A stretch of DNA of 8,343 bases, taken from assembly GCA_937948705.1 (NCBI GenBank), contig CALECF010000075.1:1-8343 (forward strand), read 5' to 3'. Origin of the DNA: an uncultured Anaerosolibacter sp. (GTDB lineage: Bacteria; Bacillota_A; Clostridia; Peptostreptococcales; Thermotaleaceae). Below the pieces are notes generated by a model. The model ran no database searches, was not told where the DNA came from, and saw nothing but the letters and a program-made list of their open reading frames with translations. Below, in pieces: positions 1-5,273 of the stretch (its first letter is position 1; every line of letters starts with the position of its first letter). The translations under genes were made by a program, and so were the position numbers.

Positions 1-358
1 TATGGTTGGGGATGGAATTAACGATGCGCCAGCGCTGGCACAAGCAGATGTTGGAATCGCTATCGGATCCGGTACGGACGTGGCGATGGAATCAGCAGAT
101 ATCGTGTTAATGCGAAGTGACCTGATGGATGTAGCCACAGCGATACAACTAAGTAAAAGTACTTTAAGAAATATTAAGCAAAATCTATTTTGGGCATTCG
201 CCTATAACATTGCGGGGATTCCATTGGCTGCCGGTGTTCTATACGCATTCGGAGGACCAAAATTAAATCCTGTATTTGCTGCAGCAGCTATGTCGCTTAG
301 TTCTGTATCTGTATTGACAAATGCCTTAAGACTGAAAAATTTTAAACCCTATAAGTAA
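1..358 (+). CDS. copA: Copper-translocating P1B-type ATPase, C-terminal 118 residues (5' partial)
   Basis: This is the end of a membrane ATPase that expels Cu(I) from the cytoplasm using ATP. The window begins just before the P-type ATPase hinge motif [10 protein letters not shown] (visible residues 3-12), which closes the ATP-binding/phosphorylation domain. Two membrane helices follow, about residues 62-82 and 90-108. They carry the ligands typical of the Cu(I) subgroup: Tyr-Asn (68-69) in NLFWAFAYN, and Met97 with Ser100-Ser101 in AAAMSLSS. The protein ends with the usual short basic tail. The N-terminal metal-binding domains, the CPC helix and the DKTG phosphorylation motif must lie upstream of the window. 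Frame is set by codon positions 2-4, and position 1 belongs to the previous codon. copZ follows 25 nt later with csoR behind it, the standard Firmicute order, so Cu(I) rather than Zn/Cd specificity is well supported. Confidence 0.96.
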   Translation, partial: MVGDGINDAPALAQADVGIAIGSGTDVAMESADIVLMRSDLMDVATAIQLSKSTLRNIKQNLFWAFAYNIAGIPLAAGVLYAFGGPKLNPVFAAAAMSLSSVSVLTNALRLKNFKPYK

Positions 359-383
359 CAATATTATGAAGGAGGAAATAAAG

Positions 384-599
384 ATGAAAAAATTAGTTTC
401 AATTGAAGGAATGAGCTGCGGTCATTGTGTAAGACACGTGGAGGAGGCATTAAAAGAAGTAGAAGGTGTTGTAGGTGTAGTAGTAGATTTAAAAGGAAAA
501 AATGCAGTAGTGGAAATAAATCAAGAACTATCAGATGGCCAAATCAAAGGAGCTATTGAAGAAGCAGGATACGAGGTAGTAGAGATTAAAGGAATATAG
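384..599 (+). CDS. copZ: CopZ-type copper chaperone (HMA domain, 71 aa)
   Basis: A small cytoplasmic chaperone that binds Cu(I) and passes it to CopA and to CsoR. The whole protein is one heavy-metal-associated domain with the metal loop GMSCGHC at residues 9-15 (ligands Cys12 and Cys15). Length is normal for CopZ. I chose the ATG at 384 because GGAGG at 371-375 lies 8 nt upstream; an in-frame ATG at 366 would place the ribosome site inside the gene. It lies 25 nt after copA and 30 nt before csoR with no terminator between, so it should be on the same mRNA. A His between the two cysteines (CGHC) is unusual beside the common CxxC variants such as CNHC/CGHC, but it occurs within the family and is not a defect. 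Confidence 0.96.
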   Translation: MKKLVSIEGMSCGHCVRHVEEALKEVEGVVGVVVDLKGKNAVVEINQELSDGQIKGAIEEAGYEVVEIKGI

Positions 600-629
600 T
601 GTGGAAATTTTTGGAATGGAGGATCTCCT

Positions 630-965
630 ATGGATGATTTGAACAGTGATATAGAAGAAATGGAAGGCTGCATAGATGGCTGTCATAACAGAAATCCAAA
701 TCGGTCCGATAAAACCAAGCAAGCTTTGGTCTCTCGACTCAATCGAATCGAAGGTCAGGTAAGAGGCATTAAAGGTATGATCGAAAAGGATATCTATTGT
801 GATGACGTATTAATCCAGATAGCGGCGGTTCAGTCAGCAATGAAATCCGTCAGCAAGCTCCTCTTGGAAAGCCACATGAAAAGCTGTTTAATTAGTAGAA
901 TACAGGCAGGAGAAAACGAAGTCGTAGATGAGCTTTTATCTACTATTGAAAAAATGATGAAATAG
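630..965 (+). CDS. csoR: CsoR-family copper-sensing repressor (111 aa)
   Basis: An all-helical DUF156/CsoR repressor that releases DNA when it binds Cu(I), so it should control the copA-copZ operon it belongs to. The N-terminal helix signature RLNRIEGQVRGI is at residues 36-47. The copper ligands are Cys57 (YCDDVL), His82 and Cys86 (ESHMKSC). Their spacing, C-x24-H-x3-C, is exactly that of copper CsoR proteins and separates it from RcnR/InrS nickel sensors and from CstR. GGAGG at 618-622, 7 nt before the ATG, is the ribosome site. GGAG (618-621) can pair with CTCC (625-628), giving a weak hairpin over it. An N-terminal extension of about 28 residues contains a C-x3-C-H cluster (Cys14, Cys18, His19), extra to the known ligands. 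No CsoR operator is visible in the window; it would be upstream of copA. Confidence 0.94.
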   Translation: MDDLNSDIEEMEGCIDGCHNRNPNRSDKTKQALVSRLNRIEGQVRGIKGMIEKDIYCDDVLIQIAAVQSAMKSVSKLLLESHMKSCLISRIQAGENEVVDELLSTIEKMMK

Positions 966-1000
966 ACATAAGTAAAAGAATATAAATTGGAGGAATTAGA

Positions 1001-1678
1001 ATGAAAGCGAAAAAGACATTGTTATTAGCTGCTACACTGAGTATGGCCTTTTTATTTTCTGCATGCCAATCCACCGATGTAGTTGGAAAGGTAGCCGTAA
1101 CGTCTTTTGAAGAAGTGCTTACGGTGGCATCAGATAACGTAACCTTTGATGAGGAAAAAAATAGCTGGAATTTAGAGTCACCAGCAGGGGATGAATTCAA
1201 GTGGAGCAAGGATTTTAGTACTACAGAAGCCGATAGCATTATCGAATTTGATGCAGCGCCCTATGTAAATGCGGGACTTGACGTTGCAAAGCTACCAGAG
1301 AACTATGTTTATGATCCGGCTACCGGTAGATTATCACTTAATTTTGCATTGGGAGAGGAAAAGTTTAATTACAGCGGGGAAGTAAATCCGTTAGATTCTT
1401 TTAAAAAGATTGTAGAAACGAAGAGAGAACTCATAGGATATCATGAAGCCCTTGATCATTATGGTATCGCTTTAGGTGATGGTAATATGTTTGAGTGGGC
1501 AAAGGATATGAGTAAAAATGATAAGGATATTGTATTTGTATTAAATCCTCAGCCTTTTATTGATGCCGGTGTGAATCCTGATCAGATAGAAGGATGGGTA
1601 TTTGCGAAGGTTGAGATGATGGATAATGGTAAAAAAATGGAAGTAGATAAACTTTTAAAACCTTTCGATTTAAAATAG
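1001..1678 (+). CDS. Putative lipoprotein with two tandem copies of one domain (225 aa), function unknown
   Basis: An exported lipoprotein. A lysine-rich start and hydrophobic stretch (residues 2-19) end in the lipobox FSAC, making Cys22 the lipidated residue, anchored to the outer face of the membrane. The mature part is two related halves: residues 35-111 and 133-213. Each begins S-F-x-x-hydrophobic, has an F-[KE]-W-[SA]-K-D core (66-71 and 164-169), and then P-[YF]-[VI]-[ND]-A-G (87-92 and 185-190), an offset of 98 residues. There are no other cysteines and few Met or His, so it is not an obvious copper-binding lipoprotein. GGAGG at 989-993 with 7-nt spacing supports the ATG. It is last in the copA-copZ-csoR transcript, 35 nt after csoR and followed by a terminator, which suggests copper induction. 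I do not recognise the family. Confidence 0.88.
   Translation: MKAKKTLLLAATLSMAFLFSACQSTDVVGKVAVTSFEEVLTVASDNVTFDEEKNSWNLESPAGDEFKWSKDFSTTEADSIIEFDAAPYVNAGLDVAKLPENYVYDPATGRLSLNFALGEEKFNYSGEVNPLDSFKKIVETKRELIGYHEALDHYGIALGDGNMFEWAKDMSKNDKDIVFVLNPQPFIDAGVNPDQIEGWVFAKVEMMDNGKKMEVDKLLKPFDLK
1103..1333 (+). repeat. Protein-level domain repeat, copy 1 of the lipoprotein
   Basis: Encodes residues 35-111. It is paired with 1397-1639 by shared motifs F-x-W-x-K-D and P-aromatic-x-x-A-G at a constant offset of 98 residues. The duplication is clear only in the protein; the DNA of the two halves has diverged, so it is old. Confidence 0.7.
1397..1639 (+). repeat. Protein-level domain repeat, copy 2 of the lipoprotein
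   Basis: Encodes residues 133-213, the second copy of the domain at 1103-1333. This half carries the lipoprotein's His148 and His153, which have no counterpart in copy 1, so the two halves may have different roles. Confidence 0.7.
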
Positions 1679-1696
1679 TAGTATATGCTACAGTGA

Positions 1697-1722
1697 ATGT
1701 GTGAAAGAATACAGTAACACAT
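1697..1722. promoter_or_regulatory. Possible enhancer (upstream activator site) for the promoter at 1800
   Basis: ATGTGT (1697-1702) and ACACAT (1717-1722) form an inverted repeat with a 14-nt gap, centred about 117 bp before the predicted start of transcription. TACAGT also occurs twice, at 1689 and 1710, 21 bp apart, which is two helical turns. Position and symmetry suit a binding site for a sigma-54 activator, but the arms are short and I see no clear copy at the other promoters. Confidence 0.3.
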
Positions 1723-1771
1723 GAACCCCAAACTTATTTTGTGAGAAGAATCTAACCCTCAACAGAGCTGT

Positions 1772-1813
1772 AAAACCGTGTACAGAGTAAATTGATATTC
1801 TGGCACGGTTTTT
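1772..1813 (+). terminator. Rho-independent terminator of the copA-copZ-csoR-lipoprotein operon
   Basis: AAAACCGTG (1772-1780) pairs with CACGGTTTT (1804-1812), with CAGA (1783-1786) pairing with TCTG (1799-1802) inside the loop, and a T-run at the 3' side. It lies about 95 nt after the lipoprotein stop. Its right arm is the same DNA as the sigma-54 promoter at 1800-1816. Confidence 0.8.
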
Positions 1814-1816
1814 GCT
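1800..1816 (+). promoter_or_regulatory. Sigma-54 (-24/-12) promoter for the HMA/TauE-SafE/cupredoxin gene
   Basis: CTGGCACGGTTTTTGCT matches the sigma-54 consensus YTGGCACG-N4-TTGCW at every defined position. GG at 1802-1803 and GC at 1814-1815 are 12 bp apart, as required. Transcription would start near 1827, giving a leader of about 48 nt before the ATG at 1875. Sigma-54 promoters need an ATP-driven enhancer-binding activator, so this gene should be silent until its activator is switched on. Confidence 0.82.
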
Positions 1817-1874
1817 TATTATGAGGTAGGACTGCAAGCAGAATCGCAGATCAATGGGAAATAGGGGTGGGAAT

Positions 1875-3602
1875 ATGCAAGAAAAAGTAACGCTGTTTTT
1901 GGATGGAATGACTTGTGGAAATTGTGAAAAGAGAATTGAGGCTGCGCTTTCTGGATTAGAAGGCATTTATAAAGTTAAAGCCTCATTTCAGCGGGCAAAG
2001 GTGGACATCGTATTTGAGAGTAATGAAAATTCTGATAGAAATTTCATAGAGATTATTGAAAGATTAGGCTATGCTGTTCTTGAAAAACCGAAGAACTCTT
2101 TGAAAAGTATCATGCCTCTTTTGATTCTTTTATTTGGAGGTTTTTATATCATACAAAACACCATCGGCTTCAACTTTATTCCTCAGGTATCTGATAATAT
2201 GAGTTATGGATTAATTTTTATAATAGGTATTCTAACCTCTGTCCATTGTATTGCCATGTGTGGAGGAATAGCATTGTCCCAAAGCGTCAACACAGGAGAA
2301 GGTAAGCGAAAATTTATGCCTTCACTTCTATATAATATGGGAAGAGTAACCGCGTATACGATTATTGGAGGTATTGTAGGAGGGCTCGGGGCAGTTATTA
2401 CGCCATCGGGACAATTTAAGGGGATTGTAGCAATTGGGGCAGGACTCTTTATGTTCTTGTTAGGACTTAAAATGCTGAACATTCTTCGTTTTCCCAGTTG
2501 GCTGGGACTCAAAATGCCTGGTATTTCAGTTGGAAGGGTTAAAACTTCTAATCCAATAAGACCTTTTATCGTGGGCATGTTTAATGGTTTTATGCCCTGT
2601 GGACCGCTTCAAACCATGCAATTATATGCTTTAGGAACGGGCAGCATAACCAAGGGTGCACTGTCCATGTTCTTTTTCAGTGCGGGAACCGTACCCTTGC
2701 TCTTTCTATTTGGAGCTGTCACGTCGATCATTAACGGCAGATTAACCAGGAGTATGATGAAAATAAGTGCAGTATTGGTAATGGTTTTAGGTATTGTCAT
2801 GTTAAACCGTGGTTTAGCACTATCTGGCGTTGCCATGGATTTCGGGTTAGCAAAAACCACTCAAATTGAAGCAAAAGAGATCACGATGGAAGACGGGAAG
2901 CAAGTTGTGAATATGATCGTAAACAATAGAGGATATATACCGGATGTGCAAGTGGTTCAGGTGGGTGTTCCTGTTAAGATCAAATTGGATGTACAGAGCA
3001 TCAATGGATGTAATAATCCTATCGTTATTCCAGAATACGGAGTAGAGGCAGATCTAAGTTCGGCGAATCCAGTGATGGAATTTACGCCTATAAAGGAAGG
3101 TCCTATTCGAATCAGCTGCTGGATGGGAATGATCACCACAAAAATTACAGCTGTAAAGGATCTTGATAATATAGATAAAAGTGTTTCAGACAATCAAGGC
3201 TCATCCGAAGGAATATTAGAGATAGAAAATAAAGCCGCTGTCGCTAAAATGGATGGAGATACGCAAATTATTGAAATGAACGTGGATGGTTCATCCTATA
3301 GTCCAAATATACTGGTAGTACAAAAAGGAATCCCAACCCGCTGGATCATCAATGTTGAGGAAATAGATTGGTTTAATAGCATCGTAACCATACCGGATGC
3401 AGGATTTACCCAACCATTGAAAATCGGGCAAAATAAAATCAAATTTACACCGAATAATGTAGGGGAGCTTATTTTCACGTCTGGTACAGATTCTTTTATT
3501 GGAAAAATCGTGATTGTTAAGGATTTGAACAAAGTAAACCTTCAGAAATTAGAGGAGACTGTTATAGAGATACAAGATGGTGGTGGCGCAAGCTGCCATT
3601 AA
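1875..3602 (+). CDS. HMA domain + TauE/SafE (DsbD_2-like) membrane domain + two cupredoxin-like domains (575 aa)
   Basis: A multi-domain membrane protein probably moving or delivering copper. Residues 1-70 are an HMA domain with metal loop GMTCGNC (11-17). Residues about 80-315 hold several membrane helices with the signatures of the sulfite exporter/cytochrome-biogenesis transmembrane family: VHCIAMCGG (123-131) and FMPCGPLQ (239-246). Residues about 338-430 are a cupredoxin-like domain with Cys379 and C415-W-M-G-M419, plausible Cu ligands. Residues about 458-550 repeat that domain, but the ligand sites have become W-F (499-500) and TSGTD (535-539). The chain ends in Cys574-His575. I prefer ATG 1875, preceded by AGGGGTGGG, over an in-frame ATG at 1854 with no ribosome site. 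It is transcribed alone from its own sigma-54 promoter. Members with this architecture occur in clostridia; the exact transport direction and substrate are not shown by the sequence. Confidence 0.88.
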   Translation: MQEKVTLFLDGMTCGNCEKRIEAALSGLEGIYKVKASFQRAKVDIVFESNENSDRNFIEIIERLGYAVLEKPKNSLKSIMPLLILLFGGFYIIQNTIGFNFIPQVSDNMSYGLIFIIGILTSVHCIAMCGGIALSQSVNTGEGKRKFMPSLLYNMGRVTAYTIIGGIVGGLGAVITPSGQFKGIVAIGAGLFMFLLGLKMLNILRFPSWLGLKMPGISVGRVKTSNPIRPFIVGMFNGFMPCGPLQTMQLYALGTGSITKGALSMFFFSAGTVPLLFLFGAVTSIINGRLTRSMMKISAVLVMVLGIVMLNRGLALSGVAMDFGLAKTTQIEAKEITMEDGKQVVNMIVNNRGYIPDVQVVQVGVPVKIKLDVQSINGCNNPIVIPEYGVEADLSSANPVMEFTPIKEGPIRISCWMGMITTKITAVKDLDNIDKSVSDNQGSSEGILEIENKAAVAKMDGDTQIIEMNVDGSSYSPNILVVQKGIPTRWIINVEEIDWFNSIVTIPDAGFTQPLKIGQNKIKFTPNNVGELIFTSGTDSFIGKIVIVKDLNKVNLQKLEETVIEIQDGGGASCH

Positions 3603-3621
3603 AGATCAAAATATAGGGAAC

Positions 3622-3656
3622 CACATGTAGCATATTGGATATGTTATGTGCCATAT
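3622..3656. promoter_or_regulatory. Candidate enhancer site: nested inverted repeats upstream of two sigma-54 promoters
   Basis: CATAT (3631-3635), ATATG (3639-3643) and CATAT (3652-3656) alternate, flanked by CACAT (3622-3626) and ATGTG (3646-3650). The cluster is centred about 104 bp before the predicted start at 3741 and about 225 bp before that at 3863, both normal distances for a sigma-54 activator site. It could serve both promoters. The protein that would bind is unknown. Confidence 0.45.
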
Positions 3657-3713
3657 GACGCAATGAGTCTTTGGAATGAATTCGTATAACCTGATTGAAG
3701 CTGGTAAAATGGT

Positions 3714-3730
3714 TTGGCATAGTTATTGCT
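3714..3730 (+). promoter_or_regulatory. Sigma-54 promoter for a short transcript upstream of the lgt-like gene
   Basis: TTGGCATAGTTATTGCT fits TTGGCAY-N5-TTGCW, with GG at 3716-3717 and GC at 3728-3729, 12 bp apart. Transcription would begin near 3741 and reach the strong terminator at 3785-3814 about 74 nt later, before any credible start codon. It therefore seems to make a small RNA or a terminated leader rather than the lgt mRNA. Confidence 0.7.
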
Positions 3731-3740
3731 TTAATAATCA

Positions 3741-3814
3741 TTGATAGTATTTTAAAGGTTCCCCCCTTTAAAATATATACATTCAGCTAGTGAGCTTTTC
3801 ACTAGCTTTTTTTT
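3741..3814 (+). ncRNA. Candidate sigma-54-dependent small RNA with a C-rich loop (about 74 nt)
   Basis: Bounded by the predicted sigma-54 start (near 3741) and an intrinsic terminator. It would fold into two hairpins. The first has an 11-bp perfect stem, TATTTTAAAGG (3748-3758) with CCTTTAAAATA (3765-3775), and a TTCCCC loop; the second is the terminator at 3785-3814. The six-C run followed by TTT can pair over 8 nt with AAAGGGGG in the ribosome sites of the lgt-like gene (3868-3875) and the 31-aa peptide (5255-5262), and over 7 nt with AAGGGGG before the gene at 4739. C-rich unpaired loops aimed at ribosome sites are a known feature of Firmicute regulatory RNAs. No open reading frame of note is present. 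The alternative is an attenuated leader of the lgt transcript. Confidence 0.5.
3785..3814 (+). terminator. Strong intrinsic terminator between the candidate small RNA and lgt
   Basis: AGCTAGTGA (3785-3793) pairs perfectly with TCACTAGCT (3799-3807) across a 5-nt loop, followed by T to 3814. It ends transcripts arriving from upstream, so the lgt-like gene needs the promoter at 3836-3852. Confidence 0.9.
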
Positions 3815-3835
3815 GCAAAATTACAAAGAAGAAAA

Positions 3836-3852
3836 TTGGCATGCAATTTGCA
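3836..3852 (+). promoter_or_regulatory. Sigma-54 promoter of the lgt-like operon
   Basis: TTGGCATGCAATTTGCA matches TTGGCAY-N5-TTGCW fully, with GG at 3838-3839 and GC at 3850-3851, 12 bp apart. The predicted start, near 3863, gives a 20-nt leader that contains the AAAGGGGGAG ribosome site. It lies just downstream of the terminator, so it isolates lgt from upstream transcription. The -12 half is part of a palindrome, ATGCAAtTTGCAT. Confidence 0.82.
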
Positions 3853-3882
3853 TCTATTATAATCGAGAAAGGGGGAGACCTA

Positions 3883-4725
3883 TTGAAACCAATATTTAGC
3901 TTTGGACATTTAACGATCTATCTTTTTGGAATTACGATTATGTTAGGAATGCTGGCAGGATTGTGGGTCATGGTACGTGAGGCTAAGCGAAAAGATCTAG
4001 AACAGCAGCATATGCTGGATCTGGCGTTATACACCATACTTGCAGGCATTATTGGAGCCAGATTGTATTATGTTGTTGCTTTCAAATTTGAATATTATAT
4101 GAGCAATCCGTTGGAAATACTGTTTATTCAGCAAGGGGGACTATCCATACAGGGAGCTTTGATTGCAGGGGCACTGTTTGGTTATTGGTATACAACGAAA
4201 AAGGGAATACCTTTCTGGAAGGCTGCGGATACCTTTGCTCCCGGTGTTATACTAGGACAGGCAATCGGTAGAATTGGATGCGATGTGTTTGGGATACCGA
4301 TGAAAAACATTTATCCATGGGGGATCAACATAAATAATCAAATCCTGCACCCGGCACAGATGTACGAGATGTTTTTAGATTTGATCCTTTTTGGATACCT
4401 GTGGAAAAATCGGAATAGAATTCAACATGATGGACAGTTATTCATCAAATATATAATAGGATTTTCAATAAGTAGATTTGTTGTAGAGTTCTTCAGAACA
4501 AATCCCATCATCTTTGGACAGTTTTCAGTTGCACATCTTACCAGTGTTGGTATTATCGTAATCGCATTCATCGCAGGAAAGATTATTAAAAGGAAGCAGG
4601 AAAATCTACAAATCAGTGTAGCAAATGAAACAGCAGCTGTAAGAAATGGTGAATATATTTTCATACCGGTGATTGCAGTAGTAGGTACTTGGTTTTATTA
4701 TTTTATCCATGCAACATTATATTAA
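3883..4725 (+). CDS. lgt: Divergent Lgt-like prolipoprotein diacylglyceryl transferase (280 aa)
   Basis: Lgt moves diacylglycerol from phosphatidylglycerol to the lipobox cysteine of lipoproteins in the cytoplasmic membrane. The fold's landmarks are in order: GAR (58-60), GGLSIQGAL (85-93), GQAIGRIGC (125-133), HPAQMYE (156-162) and RFVVEFFR (198-205), with about seven membrane helices and an extra C-terminal one (258-276). Arg130, Arg198 and Glu202 match residues important in E. coli Lgt (R143, R239, E243). However, the position of catalytic His103 is Gln90, that of Asn146 is Cys133, and the N-G-E-x-x-G segment is replaced by F-G-I-P. It may be a paralogue with altered substrate or activity. 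I start at TTG 3883, behind AAAGGGGGAG and the promoter; a GTG at 3790 would lie inside the terminator. It is 13 nt from the next gene. The cell's housekeeping lgt is probably elsewhere. Confidence 0.85.
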   Translation: MKPIFSFGHLTIYLFGITIMLGMLAGLWVMVREAKRKDLEQQHMLDLALYTILAGIIGARLYYVVAFKFEYYMSNPLEILFIQQGGLSIQGALIAGALFGYWYTTKKGIPFWKAADTFAPGVILGQAIGRIGCDVFGIPMKNIYPWGININNQILHPAQMYEMFLDLILFGYLWKNRNRIQHDGQLFIKYIIGFSISRFVVEFFRTNPIIFGQFSVAHLTSVGIIVIAFIAGKIIKRKQENLQISVANETAAVRNGEYIFIPVIAVVGTWFYYFIHATLY

Positions 4726-4738
4726 GGGGGAATGAATA

Positions 4739-5023
4739 ATGGAAAATTTAAAAGAAAAAAAACAAAGCTGTGATGAAAGCGGTAAAAAAGGGCACAAGGG
4801 TGGATTCAAACATGGATTGATGATGATTCTTTGCTGCTTACTACCAATACTCGTTATTGCAGCATTGCCACTATTGGGTTTAGGAGGAGGAAGATTGTCT
4901 TCTCTTGCATTCTTACTTTGTCCTTTAATGCACGTAGGAATGATGTTCATGATGAGAAGGTCAGGTCATAGCGGCTCTTGTCATGGAAGTAAAGGGGACG
5001 GCTATAAAACAGAAGGCGAATAG
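4739..5023 (+). CDS. Small Cys/His/Met-rich membrane protein (94 aa), DUF2933-like
   Basis: A short protein with two hydrophobic segments (about residues 26-48 and 54-72) and hydrophilic ends rich in Lys, Gly, Cys and His. Potential metal ligands cluster at the membrane: Cys32-Cys33 in helix 1; C61-P-L-M-H65 and M68-M69 in helix 2; then M71-M72 and a SGSCHGSK tail (Cys81, His82). This resembles the small DUF2933-type proteins seen in metal-resistance clusters, but the match is by eye. AAGGGGG at 4724-4730 overlaps the lgt stop codon, 8 nt before the ATG, so the two genes are translated from one mRNA. A metal-binding or membrane-partner role for the Lgt-like enzyme is inference. Confidence 0.8.
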   Translation: MENLKEKKQSCDESGKKGHKGGFKHGLMMILCCLLPILVIAALPLLGLGGGRLSSLAFLLCPLMHVGMMFMMRRSGHSGSCHGSKGDGYKTEGE

Positions 5024-5044
5024 TTGAATAAAAAGCATGTTATG

Positions 5045-5060
5045 ACGATATGTTTATCGT
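5045..5060. repeat. Small inverted repeat just before the terminator
   Basis: ACGATA (5045-5050) and TATCGT (5055-5060) are a perfect 6-bp hairpin with a TGTT loop. Directly upstream of the terminator it may protect the 3' end of the lgt-operon mRNA, or it may be a protein-binding site for the downstream promoter (centre about 175 bp before its start). Confidence 0.35.
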
Positions 5061-5105
5061 AAAACTCTGATAGACTACTACATAGTGGCCTATCAGAGTT
5101 TTATT
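5061..5105 (+). terminator. Intrinsic terminator of the lgt-like operon
   Basis: AAAACTCTGATAG (5061-5073) pairs perfectly with CTATCAGAGTTTT (5090-5102), a 13-bp stem, with ACTA/TAGT able to pair in the loop and a T-rich 3' side. It begins 37 nt after the stop of the 94-aa gene. The A-run on the left arm means it could also work in reverse. Confidence 0.9.
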
Positions 5106-5137
5106 GCTAAGTAATAATAGATATCTAGAGAGGGCGA

Positions 5138-5148
5138 CGTTTTAAACG
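5138..5148. promoter_or_regulatory. Palindrome upstream of the third sigma-54 promoter region (possible activator site)
   Basis: CGTTTTAAACG is a perfect 5-bp palindrome around one central T, centred about 85 bp before the predicted start at 5228. The distance fits an enhancer, but the site is short and AT-rich. The rest of 5103-5200 shows no gene I can support. Confidence 0.25.
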
Positions 5149-5200
5149 GAGGCTATATTCTAGGCGCTATTTAAGCAAAAGAGGCGAATGCAGAAGATAG

Positions 5201-5217
5201 ATGGCATAGAAGTTGCA
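5201..5217 (+). promoter_or_regulatory. Sigma-54 promoter of the small-peptide/methyltransferase segment
   Basis: ATGGCATAGAAGTTGCA fits the -24/-12 pattern: TGGCAT at -24 and TTGCA at -12, with GG at 5203-5204 and GC at 5215-5216, 12 bp apart. Transcription would start near 5228 with a 46-nt leader to the GTG at 5274. No terminator is visible from here to 7125, so it may serve all four genes that follow. Confidence 0.78.
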
Positions 5218-5273
5218 TTGTTATCATGTAAGTGGTTTTTAATTATAGATGTAAAAAGGGGGAGAAAAGTATA

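Noticed and set aside
1792..1822. A sigma-A-like promoter, TTGATA and TATTAT, before the HMA/TauE gene
   Set aside because: The spacer is 19 bp, too long for a normal sigma-A promoter, and the same bases hold a full sigma-54 consensus at 1800-1816.
1854..1874. Earlier ATG for the HMA/TauE/cupredoxin gene
   Set aside because: No ribosome site precedes it, whereas AGGGGTGGG precedes ATG 1875, and the HMA fold starts right after the later ATG.
2204..2578. A 124-residue open frame on the - strand, and the other - strand frames in the window
   Set aside because: They lie opposite well-supported genes, lack ribosome sites and recognisable domains, and are shadows of the + strand coding.
3748..3775. 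The TATTTTAAAGG/CCTTTAAAATA palindrome as a CsoR operator
   Set aside because: It lacks the GC-rich half-sites flanking a G/C core that are expected for CsoR and has an asymmetric C-only centre; an RNA hairpin within a short transcript explains it better.
3790..3882. N-terminal 31-residue extension of the lgt-like gene from GTG 3790
   Set aside because: It starts inside a perfect terminator hairpin, has no ribosome site and would precede the predicted transcript start at 3863.
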